This document shows, piece by piece, positions 51,825 to 60,238 of a stretch of DNA of 64,000 nucleotides (its first letter is position 1; every line of letters starts with the position of its first letter). Under the pieces are notes generated by a model. It did no database searches. It was not told the origin of the DNA and worked only from the letters and a program-made list of their open reading frames with translations. The stretch is from positions 42,010 to 106,009 of the forward strand of contig NZ_JAOQJD010000009.1 in assembly GCF_025566985.1 (NCBI RefSeq). Reading direction: 5' to 3'. This DNA is from Aedoeadaptatus acetigenes (lineage in GTDB: Bacteria > Bacillota > Clostridia > Tissierellales > Peptoniphilaceae). The position numbers were made by a program, and so were the translations under genes.

Positions 51825-52556
51825 CTAAATATTCAGCGCCACGCGAAGGAGGCCCAAGATCAAAATGTGCACCGGGTAAAAGGCGTAGTTGAGCCACTTA
51901 TACTGCTTGCCCCGCTCGCCGTTGTAGGTAAGGGTGGCGGCAAAGCCCAGGATGGAATAAAGCTCTTTTATAATGGAGAGATAACCCAGGGCCGCGCCGT
52001 AGACGGGCTTTTCGTAAAAGAGATAGAACAAATAGGCCACGATAATGGCGTGGTAATCGTAATCCAGGCTGAAGAACATGGCCACGGCACACATAACCGC
52101 CACCACGACGATGGACGCTCCGTACCAAAGGGCCGCGGACTTTTTCGACAGCCGCCCCTTGAGCTCATCCACGATCCAAATGGTGACGAGAGACAGAGCG
52201 AGAGTGAACATCATATTGTTCCAGTTGTTATTGAAGAGCTCCCGGGAGGTAAAGAGATCGAAGGGCACTTCCGACACAATGGCGAAGAGCAAGAGATTCA
52301 TGAGATACTTTTTCCGGGAGCGGGTCTTGAAAAAGCCCTCCACGAGAAAATACATAAAGAGAGGAAAGGCGATTCGCCCCAAAATGCTCAGAAGATTGCT
52401 TACATGGAGCAAAGGCCCCTTTCCGTCTAAATAAGGCGTAATCAAGGCGTTGTTGACGTGGTCCAAAAGCATGGACAAAAAGGCGATGTATTTTAATTGA
52501 GCGCCGTTTAATACCCGCCAAGACGTCGGCGGCCGGCCCGTTTTTATGGCTTCCAT
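51825..52556 (-). CDS. TraX-family membrane acyltransferase-like protein
   Basis: A 243-residue protein with about seven helices. LKYIAFLSMLLDHVNNAL near 19-36 and IGRIAFPLFMYFLVEGF-type segments are the TraX signature. On F plasmids TraX acetylates pilin; chromosomal homologues are widespread in Bacillota and their substrate is unknown. No conjugation genes are near. The ATG at 52556 is 6 bases after GGAGG; an ATG two codons earlier overlaps the ribosome site. Confidence 0.88.
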   Translation of the reverse strand: MEAIKTGRPPTSWRVLNGAQLKYIAFLSMLLDHVNNALITPYLDGKGPLLHVSNLLSILGRIAFPLFMYFLVEGFFKTRSRKKYLMNLLLFAIVSEVPFDLFTSRELFNNNWNNMMFTLALSLVTIWIVDELKGRLSKKSAALWYGASIVVVAVMCAVAMFFSLDYDYHAIIVAYLFYLFYEKPVYGAALGYLSIIKELYSILGFAATLTYNGERGKQYKWLNYAFYPVHILILGLLRVALNI

Positions 52557-52654
52557 AGGCATCCTCCTTTTTAGGATTTTAAGAAGGTTTTATTTTATCC
52601 TACCGACGAAAATCTGTCTATCTTTTTGTCGATTCAATGGCTTCTCACAAAGAA

Positions 52655-52730
52655 AAAAGGGAGGGCAAATCGAATGATTCTCCCTCTCTTTTTATTACTC
52701 CGACCCGAGATACTCCTCGGGTTTTTCTTT
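52655..52730. terminator. Two hairpins after the SLH/NlpC-like gene
   Basis: AGGGAG/CTCCCT (52659-52664 and 52680-52685) runs into TTTTTTC on the minus strand and can end the gene above. A second stem, ACCCGAG/CTCGGGT (near 52704-52721), has its T run on the plus strand, although no plus-strand gene precedes it. Confidence 0.55.
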
Positions 52731-52738
52731 TTTCACAA

Positions 52739-54475
52739 CTATTGACGGCGCAAAATTTCCGGGATTTGGCCGTTGCCTTTGTTTTTGTCCGTGTTGTAGC
52801 GGACGAATTCTTTGTTGAAGCGGCGGCCGATTTCGCGGTTCATTTCCCTGCAGTCGCCGACAAAGATGCCGTTTTTCAGCGTGGCGTGGACGTAGATGTC
52901 CCGTCCGTTGTTTTTGCCCATGTACAGGCCCACGTGGTTGTAGCCTAAATAGAAGTTCGGGCTGTAGTTAAAGATAATGTCGCCGGGCCATGCGTTGGCA
53001 AAGTTGGCCGGATAGCGCATGCCGCCGAATTTGTAGGCGGCTTCGTATTGCACGCGGGGCAATTCGTAGCCTCTGTGCTTGCGAATGTTAGCGTCGTTGG
53101 GCCCGGGAATGTGGATGCCGAAGGCCTTGTGGGTGGCGTAGGTGAGGCCGACGCAGTAGACGCCTTTGCCGCTGTCGAATTCAAAGCCGTACCAACGGAA
53201 GGGTTGACCTTCGAAGGCGGCGGCGTAGTTGGCCATTTCCTGTCCTCTGAAGCGAAGTTCCTGATTGGGGCCGGTGAGCCAGCCGTTTTCCAATTCCTTG
53301 GCCGAGGGGCCTGCCCAGTAAACGAGGCGGCCGTGTTGCCCGCCGGGGCGCTTGCCGATTTTAAGCTTGCCATCTTGGCCGAACCAGTAAACGCCTTCGC
53401 CGGTGGAGAACATGCCGTTTCTGTACATGCGGTAATTGGCCGGCGAGAAGTAGTAGAGTCCGTCGCCGATTTGTTTCCAGCCGCGGACCTTTCCTTTTTC
53501 GCGGTCGATGTAGTAGGTTTTGTTGTCTCTGCGAATGAAGCCCGAAGTGAGGGCGTCGTCCGGGCCGAGCAAATAGGCTTGATCGCCGATGGTGACGTAG
53601 CCGTCTTTAAAGGCGTCGCGGCTGAAGCGGGCGCCGTTTTCTACATTGACGATGTAATACTTGCCGCCTTCCTGTACAACTTTGCCCTTCAGTTCCGTCG
53701 CCGGCTTCGGTTGCGGTGCAGGTTGCGGCGCGGGTTGGGGCGCAGGTTGCGGCGCGGGTTTTTCAACGGGAGCCGGGGCTTGGCCCGTGGCGCGGAGGAT
53801 CAGGGTCATGGCCTCGGCGCGGGTCAGCTTGCCTTGGGGCTTAAAGACGTTGTTTTCGTAGCCGGTAATAATTTTCCCGTCGGTTAATTGGCCGACGGCC
53901 CACACGTAGCGCGGCATCACTTCGGCCTTGTCCGAATAGCTCAGGGCGTCGGGGTTGTTGTTTCTTTCCGTCAGCGTGGCGGCGAAATTATGAATGGTCT
54001 CTACATTCTCTTTCGTCAAGCCGGATTGTGCGTCCATATTTTTGAGCATGGTGCCCAAATTCAGAACGGCCGCCGCTTCTTCACGGGTGATGGGGGCGTT
54101 GGGGCGCAGGTTCGGTCCCATGAAGACCAAATCCAAGAGCTGCGCCTCTTCCGCTTGGCGAATGGTCCCGTCGGCCCAAGCTGCCTGATTCAAATCGCCG
54201 TAGGCCGATTGCTCTTTCGCGCCCACTTTTTCCAGGCCCGCCATGCGGTGGACCATGGCGATGTATTCCGCCCGGGTCACCGATTGATTCGGGCGCATGG
54301 TGCCATCGTCATAACCTTTGATCCAGCCGAGATCTGCGGCCTTAATCATGGTGCCTTCCGACCAGTGCCCCGCCAGGTCCGGGTAGCTCGCGGCGAATAC
54401 GCTGAAGCCCGTGGCCAGGGTCATGACCAGGGCCAGGAGAAGCACGGTCCATTGTCTCTTCATGTGTCCTTTCAT
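52739..54475 (-). CDS. Surface protein with SLH repeats and NlpC/P60-like domain
   Basis: A 578-residue exported protein. After a signal peptide (LLLALVMTLATGFSVFA) come three SLH repeats (about 20-210; for example YPDLAGHWSEGTMIKAADLGWIKGYDDGTMRP, given in part) that bind pyruvylated wall polymer. A Pro/Gln/Ala linker and tyrosine-rich repeat-like segments follow (KTYYIDREKGKV, GLYYFSP), resembling choline-binding-type or wall repeats. The last 170 residues are NlpC/P60-like, with the catalytic Cys in GVYCVGLTY and the His in YNHVGLYMG, predicted to cut peptidoglycan stem peptides. The ATG at 54475 is five bases after GGAGG. Confidence 0.87.
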   Translation of the reverse strand: MKGHMKRQWTVLLLALVMTLATGFSVFAASYPDLAGHWSEGTMIKAADLGWIKGYDDGTMRPNQSVTRAEYIAMVHRMAGLEKVGAKEQSAYGDLNQAAWADGTIRQAEEAQLLDLVFMGPNLRPNAPITREEAAAVLNLGTMLKNMDAQSGLTKENVETIHNFAATLTERNNNPDALSYSDKAEVMPRYVWAVGQLTDGKIITGYENNVFKPQGKLTRAEAMTLILRATGQAPAPVEKPAPQPAPQPAPQPAPQPKPATELKGKVVQEGGKYYIVNVENGARFSRDAFKDGYVTIGDQAYLLGPDDALTSGFIRRDNKTYYIDREKGKVRGWKQIGDGLYYFSPANYRMYRNGMFSTGEGVYWFGQDGKLKIGKRPGGQHGRLVYWAGPSAKELENGWLTGPNQELRFRGQEMANYAAAFEGQPFRWYGFEFDSGKGVYCVGLTYATHKAFGIHIPGPNDANIRKHRGYELPRVQYEAAYKFGGMRYPANFANAWPGDIIFNYSPNFYLGYNHVGLYMGKNNGRDIYVHATLKNGIFVGDCREMNREIGRRFNKEFVRYNTDKNKGNGQIPEILRRQ

Positions 54476-54503
54476 CATTGCCTCCTTCATGTTTATATAA
54501 GTA

Positions 54504-54512
54504 ATTATAGCA
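54504..54512 (-). promoter_or_regulatory. Extended -10 promoter of the SLH/NlpC-like gene
   Basis: Reads TGCTATAAT on the minus strand, about 30 bases before the start codon; no clear -35. Confidence 0.6.
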
Positions 54513-54590
54513 TTCTTTTAATAAAATATGTTTTTATTTAGGTAAACTCTTTCTTCTCCTTTTATTCAGCCTTAACTCTTTTTTCCATGA

Positions 54591-54625
54591 AAAAAGCCAA
54601 GGCCCCGAATGAGGCTTTGGCTTTT
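54591..54625 (-). terminator. Terminator of the second SLH gene
   Basis: AAAAAGCCAAGGCC and GGCTTTGGCTTTT pair over about 12 bp with one mismatch and end in six T on the minus strand. Confidence 0.85.
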
Positions 54626-54633
54626 CAAAGGAT

Positions 54634-55392
54634 TTATTTTTTCAGGAAGGGCAGATTTTTCGCCCAGGTTCCGTTGTAGATCATGTGAAAGGCGTTGCCC
54701 CGATTGGCGGCATCCGCGGGATCCTGATCTTTCAGGGGCTTTTCGTCCTCTTCGTTGGTCTTGGGCTTTTCTTCATTGGCCTTGGGTTTTTCCGCCGGCG
54801 CCGCGGGCTTCACCTTGGCATTGTAGACCATGACGAAGACGTCGCCGCGGGTGGCGGATTTGTCGGGATCCAATCCGTCGACGCCTGCATCCGCGCCCAC
54901 GATGTTCATCTCCCGGGCCCAATTGATCCAGCTTGCGGGCCAGTCGGCCTTGGCCTCGTCGGCCGGGGTGAGGTCGGTTTTGGCGCCGGCCACGAGAATT
55001 TTCATCATTTCCGCATTAGAGATGTTTTTTTCCGGGCGGAAGGTGCCGTCGGGGTAGCCGACGATGGCGCTGACGCCGCCGGGATTTTTCATTTGGCTCG
55101 CCACGCGAATAAAGCCGTTGGCCCAGTGGCTCGTGGGAACGTCTTTAAAGACAGCGGCTTTTTCGGCGGCTTCAGCTTGTTTGCCGTCGATTTTTACGAG
55201 CAATGTGGCGATTTCCGAACGCTTAATGGGCGCATCCAGGCCCAAGGTGCCGTCGGGATAGCCGGTCACCACGCCGGCTTTTTGTAAGTAGGCGATTTTT
55301 TCGTCTCGACTTGCGGCAAAGGCGCCGCGGGCGGGCAAGATCAGCCCCGTGGCGAGAAATAGGACCGCCAACAATCGACAAATACGTTTCAT
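54634..55392 (-). CDS. Small SLH-domain surface protein
   Basis: A 252-residue exported protein made almost only of three SLH repeats (GVVTGYPDGTLGLDAPIKRSE, FRPEKNISNAEMMKIL, LDPDKSATRGDVFVMVYNA) after a signal peptide (LLAVLFLATGLILPARGAFA). A Lys/Glu/Pro linker and a C-terminal RGNAFHMIYNGTW that resembles a partial fourth repeat follow. No enzymatic domain. It may be an S-layer-type anchor or spacer. ATG after GGAGGATAT. Adjacent to the other SLH gene, in the same direction, with separate promoter and terminator. Confidence 0.85.
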   Translation of the reverse strand: MKRICRLLAVLFLATGLILPARGAFAASRDEKIAYLQKAGVVTGYPDGTLGLDAPIKRSEIATLLVKIDGKQAEAAEKAAVFKDVPTSHWANGFIRVASQMKNPGGVSAIVGYPDGTFRPEKNISNAEMMKILVAGAKTDLTPADEAKADWPASWINWAREMNIVGADAGVDGLDPDKSATRGDVFVMVYNAKVKPAAPAEKPKANEEKPKTNEEDEKPLKDQDPADAANRGNAFHMIYNGTWAKNLPFLKK

Positions 55393-55466
55393 GATATCCT
55401 CCGTTCTTCATTTCTTTGTTTTAGCCTATCACAGGCCGGGGAAAAGCACAATGTTCAAGGGCGCCC

Positions 55467-55841
55467 CTACGCCTTTCGCCGACCTTCCCTGTCGAAGGTG
55501 CGGCGCAGGTCCATTTCCGTTGCGGCCACGGAGGCCAAGAGATAGGCGGTTTCAAAAGCGGTGTAGATACCCAACGCATCGGCAAAGTCCGGGCGACGAA
55601 GGGCGAAAATCAACACGACGAGGGTGATCAGGGCGAGGACGCGGCCCCATCTCCGCCACCTTTCGGCGCAGGCGGCCTGTGCGTAGTCCCAAGTGTCTTG
55701 ATTAAGCATGGACATGGCGGTGCGGTAGCCGTAAGCTGCGTTAATGGTTTTCGGCGGATGGTCCAGCATAAGGCCGCCGAAAAAGACCATGATTCCCGGA
55801 ATGACATAGACGGCAAGCGCCATTGCCACTTTAAATCCCAT
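55467..55841 (-). CDS. SdpI/DUF3784-type membrane protein
   Basis: A 124-residue protein with three helices and the sequence YGYRTAMSMLNQDTWDYAQ (about 37-55), the family hallmark. In Bacillus SdpI is the immunity protein and signal for the SdpC toxin; most chromosomal homologues have no known toxin, and none is seen here. ATG at 55841 after AAGGAGGGCCT. Confidence 0.83.
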   Translation of the reverse strand: MGFKVAMALAVYVIPGIMVFFGGLMLDHPPKTINAAYGYRTAMSMLNQDTWDYAQAACAERWRRWGRVLALITLVVLIFALRRPDFADALGIYTAFETAYLLASVAATEMDLRRTFDREGRRKA

Positions 55842-55896
55842 AGGCCCTCCTTTCTCTCCCATGTGTTTTACAAAACTATTTTATCAACAATGAGGG

Positions 55897-55927
55897 CAAA
55901 ATAAAACGAGGCCCGAAAGCCTCGCTC
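55897..55927 (-). terminator. Terminator of the dual ABC exporter operon
   Basis: CGAGGC and GCCTCG (55907-55924) around CCGAAA, running into TTTTATTTT on the minus strand. Confidence 0.8.
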
Positions 55928-55946
55928 GTTACATTTTTATGACACA

Positions 55947-56714
55947 TTACGACACGGAAAGTTTCTTGTCGTGGCTGTGGACGCTTCTCAGGAAGAGCAC
56001 CACGGCGGCGATCAGCATAAGCCCGCTCAACACGAGAGACGTTCTGAAAAACAGTTGGGAAGCGACCTGATTAAAATATTCTTCGCTTACAATCTGTCTT
56101 TGGCTTCCCATGGTATCGATCACCACTTTCGTTACCACATTTATGGCCACTTGCAGGCCGATGTAGAGCATAATGGGCCCGCCGATGCCGAAGCGGCGGA
56201 AGGGCTTTTCGCTCCCCACGCTGGTGACAAAGACCCAGGCCGCAATCCCGAAAAGTATGCTGGCAATTACAAGTAGGATAAATCCCGTAAGGTACTTTAC
56301 GCCGATGGGCGTCGTGACCAAATACATTAACTCTCGGCCTCCTTCATACAGTTCGACATTGCGGTAAGCCGGAGGGCCGATGAAGATGGCGGTCCCTAAA
56401 AAAGCGACGAACTGCACGATCAGAAACCAAAGGAACCGGCCGCCCATCACATCTTTTCCCGTCAAGGGAAGGGCGGCGAAGAAACTGCCGTAGGCGCCGT
56501 ACATGCGCTTGTAATCCCTAATGCAAAGCCACAAGGGAATGATGCTTACGCCGATGAAAAAAGCCGCGACGCCGACAAACACACTGATGGCGCCAAACGC
56601 GTTCTCTACTTCCGTGTAGCCCCACAAGAGAAAGCTGCCGAGAAGCCCCAATCCCACCATGGCGAGAAGAATCCATTTGTCTCGCTTGAAATAATAGCTA
56701 ATGAGTTTAGACAT
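55947..56714 (-). CDS. ABC-2-type transporter permease
   Basis: A 255-residue permease with about six helices (LLGSFLLWGYTEVE, FFIGVSIIPLWLCIRDYKR, LLVIASILFGIAAWVFV). It overlaps the preceding ATPase gene by 8 bases, and the ATG follows GGGAGGTGTACG. Together they form an exporter of unknown substrate, last in the five-gene operon. The pairing GntR-ATPase-permease resembles the ytr set of Bacillus. Confidence 0.82.
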   Translation of the reverse strand: MSKLISYYFKRDKWILLAMVGLGLLGSFLLWGYTEVENAFGAISVFVGVAAFFIGVSIIPLWLCIRDYKRMYGAYGSFFAALPLTGKDVMGGRFLWFLIVQFVAFLGTAIFIGPPAYRNVELYEGGRELMYLVTTPIGVKYLTGFILLVIASILFGIAAWVFVTSVGSEKPFRRFGIGGPIMLYIGLQVAINVVTKVVIDTMGSQRQIVSEEYFNQVASQLFFRTSLVLSGLMLIAAVVLFLRSVHSHDKKLSVS

Positions 56715-57402
56715 CGTACACCTCCCTGAAAATCGCTTCCAAATCCTTGCCGTAGCGGCCGCGCAGGGCCTCCACATCTTCATTTAAAAGCACCTTGCCG
56801 TCTCTTAAAAACACCGCCGTGTCGATAATGGGCTCGATGGCTTCCACCATGTGGGTGGAGATGATCAAGGTCGCCTCCGTATCGAAGCCGTCCAAAATTC
56901 CGTCGATGACGTTTTTCCGCGCCAGGGGATCCACGCCGCCGATAGGCTCATCCATTAAATAGAGCCGCGCCTTTCTGGAAAGCGTCAGCGCCACCTGGAG
57001 CTTGTCCTGCATGCCCTTGCTCATTTCCCGAATGCGGCGGGAAGGCTCGAGATCAAAAGATTTCAGCATGTAAAAGGCCTTTTGCCGATCGAAGTCGTCG
57101 AAGAAATGGCCATAAAGATCCACGCAGGCCTCGGCGCTTAAATCCTTGGGCAGAGGCAGGTGATCCGGCTGGTAGCTCACCATGTTTTTCGTGGCCTTGC
57201 CGATTTCTTCGCCGAAGATTTTTACCTCGCCCTTGTAGCTCATCTCGAGGCCGGCCAAAATGCGAAGGAGCGTCGTCTTCCCCACGCCATTGGACCCCAT
57301 AAGCCCCACGATGTGGCCCGGCTCCAAGGATAAATCCAGTTTGTCCAAGACGTATTTGCCTCGGTAGTCGATGTCGATTTGTTTGCACTCAACGGCCTTC
57401 AT
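56707..57402 (-). CDS. ABC transporter ATPase
   Basis: A 231-residue ATPase with Walker A GSNGVGKTTLL, signature-like EMSKGMQDKLQVALTLSR, Walker B LYLMDEPIGGVDP and the H-loop STHMVEAIE. Partner of the 55947 permease. It overlaps the GntR gene by 14 bases, so regulator and transporter are made together. Confidence 0.9.
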   Translation of the reverse strand: MKAVECKQIDIDYRGKYVLDKLDLSLEPGHIVGLMGSNGVGKTTLLRILAGLEMSYKGEVKIFGEEIGKATKNMVSYQPDHLPLPKDLSAEACVDLYGHFFDDFDRQKAFYMLKSFDLEPSRRIREMSKGMQDKLQVALTLSRKARLYLMDEPIGGVDPLARKNVIDGILDGFDTEATLIISTHMVEAIEPIIDTAVFLRDGKVLLNEDVEALRGRYGKDLEAIFREVYDV

Positions 57403-57766
57403 GAGACCCTCCTTTCTCCCAACGCTTGTTCAGTAATTTTACCGCTGTCTCCTGTGTCATGGACAGATCCGCCGCCACGCCGATCAATTGATCGCAGGCG
57501 TCGAAAAAGGCGTCCTTGCCCAACGTGTCGATGGTGTCTTTATTTTCCGTCACAAATTTCCCCCGCGTTCGATCCGTTTCAATGAGCGCTTCCCGCTCCA
57601 GCTCCTGTAATGCCCGCTGCACGGTGTTTGGATTCACACCGTAGATCTTCGCCAAATTTCGTACCGATTCCAATTTCTCTCCGGGAATCAGCTCCCCGGC
57701 GGCGATTTGCTTTCGAATGGTTTCGTAAAGCTGCAGATAAATCGGTCGATTGCCGTCAAATTCCAT
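57389..57766 (-). CDS. GntR-family regulator, YtrA-like
   Basis: A 125-residue regulator: N-terminal winged helix (PIYLQLYETIRKQIAAGELIPGEKLESVRNLAKIYGVNPNTVQRAL, given by its ends at about 8-53) and a short C-terminal dimerisation segment without a ligand domain, as in the YtrA subfamily. It is embedded between two ABC transporters and probably represses the operon through dyads at 59416-59463. ATG after AAGGAGGGCCC. Confidence 0.9.
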   Translation of the reverse strand: MEFDGNRPIYLQLYETIRKQIAAGELIPGEKLESVRNLAKIYGVNPNTVQRALQELEREALIETDRTRGKFVTENKDTIDTLGKDAFFDACDQLIGVAADLSMTQETAVKLLNKRWEKGGSHEGR

Positions 57767-57777
57767 GGGCCCTCCTT

Positions 57778-58542
57778 TCAGTTTTCGTTTCCTATATCAC
57801 TTCGTTTAAATTTTCTGTTTCCTACCCAATTGAAAACGTACACCATCCCCCAGTTCAACGCCATAAACCTCAGAAAGTCCATGATGCTTCCCGAATCGAT
57901 GAGTTTATATAAATAATGTACGGGTACGAAGGGCTGAAACAAGGTAAACGACTTTAAATAAAGTCCTATCGCGTAGAATAGAATAAAGACGCCGACTGAT
58001 ACGTAGGATTTGAAATACATACTTAAACATTGCACGAGGCTGATGCCAAGAATGTAAAATGACCCGATGCCTATTATGATCAATAGATTATTTAACCAAT
58101 TCTCGCCTACGACTGTGCCGGTTGCAATCGCCATTTTTGAAAGGAATAAATAGTAACAAGCGATAGAAAATAAAACAAACGCGAAAGACACAATCCCCCA
58201 AGAAAAAGATTGAGCATAAAACTTGGCGTAATAGATTCTGCTTCGTTTGTTGACACGCGTGAGCATCATAGACAAACTATTGTTTTCTATCTCTCCTTTT
58301 AAAGTAGTCGCACTATTAATGGCGAGAAATAAGAAGATAATAAAAACCATATAGACTAAGGTGTACATATTATCGGCAAAGCTCAATCCGCTGATCAATT
58401 CAGTACTGGTATAAGTGATAATTTCAGAATGGCTCCATACCCCCATACTATAAAACAAGGGTAAGACGAACATGAAGAGTATCATAAGATTTTCTTTTCG
58501 CTTTAATTGTTTATAAAGCTCAAATCGGATTAGACGCATCAT
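57778..58542 (-). CDS. ABC-2-type transporter permease (AT-rich)
   Basis: A 254-residue protein with about six helices (NLMILFMFVLPLFYS, FIIFLFLAINSATT, SFYILGISLVQCLSMYF). It opens RLIRFELYKQLKRKENL, the cytosolic start typical of bacteriocin-resistance or antimicrobial-exporter permeases. ATG after AGAGGTAAC, one base after the preceding ATPase. Codon use is clearly more AT-rich than the neighbours, suggesting later acquisition of this pair. Confidence 0.82.
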   Translation of the reverse strand: MMRLIRFELYKQLKRKENLMILFMFVLPLFYSMGVWSHSEIITYTSTELISGLSFADNMYTLVYMVFIIFLFLAINSATTLKGEIENNSLSMMLTRVNKRSRIYYAKFYAQSFSWGIVSFAFVLFSIACYYLFLSKMAIATGTVVGENWLNNLLIIIGIGSFYILGISLVQCLSMYFKSYVSVGVFILFYAIGLYLKSFTLFQPFVPVHYLYKLIDSGSIMDFLRFMALNWGMVYVFNWVGNRKFKRSDIGNEN

Positions 58543-58543
58543 G

Positions 58544-59398
58544 TTACCTCTCCTCTAAAAAAGTTTCCAAGGGATTCATTATTTTTTCAATGTTTCTAAT
58601 TCTGGTCACGGAACCGATATAGAGTAATTTTTCATTGAGCTTATCTTCCGTCACCAGAATCCGATGATCGTCTACTATTTCCGCATAACTGCTATCCACC
58701 GCCGCCGCACAATCTACCTGTAACAAGACCGGGCTTTTGATGTGAATATCGCCGTCATAACGTTTGGTTCCATCTTGAATGACAACCAACCGATTGCACA
58801 ATGACTTCACCTCGTCTAAATTATGATCGGAAAAAATGACCGCCATGTTTCGTTTCTTGACCATCTCTCTGATAAAGTCCTTCACCATGGCGCGGCCGTG
58901 AATATCCAAACCGACGAAGGGCTCATCTAAAAGCATGACTGTCTCTGAATTCAAAATGGCCTGAGCAAAACCCAATCTCTGTTTCATGCCGAAAGAATAG
59001 GACTTTACTTTTTTATGTTCCGAGCCTTCTAATCCCACAATGTTCAGAACAGATTTAATATCATCCTCCATTTTTTTGCGGTTTGTGACGCCATTTAAAT
59101 AGAAAACGGCTTCCAAATTTTCATACGCGCTGAGGTAGGGATAAAAATCAGGATTAACCGACACCCCAAACTTTTTTCTACACGCTGAATCGATGTGCAC
59201 CGCCTCACCTTCATAAAATACGGTCCCAGAATTTGGATGAATCTTTCCGGATAGGATATTGAGCAAGGTTGTCTTTCCCGCTCCATTGACGCCGATCAAC
59301 CCGACGATATCTCCCTTTTGAAGATTCATGGAAAAATTAAAAAGCCCTTTTCCGCTACCGTAATCCTTCGTTACGGACTGTATATCTAATAACTGCAA
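58544..59398 (-). CDS. ABC transporter ATPase (AT-rich), first gene of the exporter operon
   Basis: A 284-residue ATPase with Walker A GVNGAGKTTLLN (about 37-48), signature YSFGMKQRLGFAQ, Walker B VMLLDEPFVGLD and H-loop SDHNLDEV. The C-terminal extension is like those of peptide-antibiotic exporters (bcrA-like). It starts with TTG after GGAGGTAAGTT. Pairs with the 57778 permease; lower GC than the genes on both sides. Confidence 0.9.
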   Translation of the reverse strand: MQLLDIQSVTKDYGSGKGLFNFSMNLQKGDIVGLIGVNGAGKTTLLNILSGKIHPNSGTVFYEGEAVHIDSACRKKFGVSVNPDFYPYLSAYENLEAVFYLNGVTNRKKMEDDIKSVLNIVGLEGSEHKKVKSYSFGMKQRLGFAQAILNSETVMLLDEPFVGLDIHGRAMVKDFIREMVKKRNMAVIFSDHNLDEVKSLCNRLVVIQDGTKRYDGDIHIKSPVLLQVDCAAAVDSSYAEIVDDHRILVTEDKLNEKLLYIGSVTRIRNIEKIMNPLETFLEER

Positions 59399-59415
59399 AA
59401 CTTACCTCCTTTCAT

Positions 59416-59463
59416 CTGTACTACTTCCTTAATACAGTCATATTGTATCGCCGTCTTAATACA
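59416..59463. promoter_or_regulatory. Two dyad operators around the exporter promoter
   Basis: TGTAT-N10-ATACA (59444-59463) sits in and beside the -35/-10 spacer. CTGTA-N12-TACAG (59416-59437) lies between the -10 and the ribosome site. The 10-mer CTGTATTAAG is present twice on the minus strand. TGTA...TACA dyads suit GntR/YtrA repressors, and the GntR gene is the third gene of the operon. Confidence 0.7.
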
Positions 59464-59470
59464 GTGTCAA
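59442..59470 (-). promoter_or_regulatory. Near-consensus promoter of the dual ABC exporter operon
   Basis: On the minus strand a perfect TTGACA, 17 bp, TACAAT, 44 bases before the TTG start at 59398. A strong promoter that would need tight repression. Confidence 0.85.
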
Positions 59471-59572
59471 CTCTTTTTTTGAAATTCTTCTTCGTTTTAA
59501 AGGCGTCTCCCGATTATTTTTCCAAAATTTTTCAAAATCATCCGCCGCAACCGAAAGTTGCGCCCCCGTTGC

Positions 59573-59601
59573 TTGTGCCATGTTCTTCTTTTTGTTACAG
59601 T
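59573..59601 (+). promoter_or_regulatory. Candidate promoter of the XRE membrane regulator
   Basis: TTGTGC, 17 bp, TACAGT, 38 bases before the ATG at 59640, back-to-back with the exporter promoter. Confidence 0.45.
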
Positions 59602-59639
59602 AAATTCAGAAAATGACACAGAGAAAGAAGGTATTTCTT

Positions 59640-60149
59640 ATGTATGGTGAAAAAATAAAAGCAAAACGAAAGGCCATGGGGCTTTCGCAAGAAGACTTAG
59701 CGGAAAGACTCGGCGTCACCCGCCAAGCCGTATCCAAATGGGAAATGGACCGCGCCCAGCCCACCACGTCTAATCTCAGGGAGTTGGCCCGGGTGTTTTC
59801 CGTGGACATGGCCTATTTCATCGGCGAAGATGATTCGAAGAAAGAGCCCGCTCCCCTCAGCTCCACCGTTGTTTCCATTCTTGCCTATGCCATCGGCCTG
59901 TTCTTTTTTCTCGTCTACTATTTTGTCCTTGCCGACACCCTTTTCCATAAAAGCCCCACCTCCGCGGCCCTCATGCCCCTCACCCTTTACTTTATCCTCG
60001 CCACTGTGGCCTTTCCTCAAGCCTATAAACACGCCGGCGACCGACTGGATCATTTAGATCTTACTTTCTTTCGCCTGGTGGCCCTCCCGGCCCTCTATGT
60101 CGTCGGCCCCGTGGTGGTTCTCTATTCTCTTTTCAAAAAGAAAAATTAA
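59640..60149 (+). CDS. XRE-family regulator with C-terminal membrane helices
   Basis: A 169-residue protein: helix-turn-helix at residues 3-60 (GLSQEDLAERLGVTRQAVSKWE) followed by a short linker and three or four hydrophobic helices. Membrane-tethered XRE regulators of this form often control an adjacent transporter; the divergent exporter operon is the obvious candidate. The ATG at 59640 follows GAAGGTATTTCTT; an upstream in-frame ATG lacks a ribosome site. Confidence 0.83.
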   Translation: MYGEKIKAKRKAMGLSQEDLAERLGVTRQAVSKWEMDRAQPTTSNLRELARVFSVDMAYFIGEDDSKKEPAPLSSTVVSILAYAIGLFFFLVYYFVLADTLFHKSPTSAALMPLTLYFILATVAFPQAYKHAGDRLDHLDLTFFRLVALPALYVVGPVVVLYSLFKKKN

Positions 60150-60153
60150 TTCT

Positions 60154-60177
60154 CCCGCGCCCGGCGCGGGTTTTTTT
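60154..60177 (+). terminator. Terminator of the XRE membrane regulator gene
   Basis: CCCGCGC and GCGCGGG (60154-60170) with a tight loop, followed by seven T. Confidence 0.88.
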
Positions 60178-60185
60178 GCACAAAA

Positions 60186-60208
60186 AACGGACGCCTCAGC
60201 GTCCGCTT
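60186..60208 (-). terminator. Terminator of the flavodoxin-DUF3793 operon
   Basis: CGGACGC and GCGTCCG (60188-60205) around CTCA, running into TTTTTTG on the minus strand. Confidence 0.85.
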
Positions 60209-60238
60209 TCATTCAGAATATAGGAAGGTGTCATTATT

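Noticed and set aside
51825..52556. Conjugation gene cluster suggested by TraX
   Set aside because: TraX is a common chromosomal protein in Bacillota and no other transfer genes are present.
52697..52730. Plus-strand gene ending at the hairpin with a plus-strand T run
   Set aside because: Upstream plus-strand frames are shadows of TraX with no ribosome sites; the hairpin is probably an incidental or bidirectional stem.
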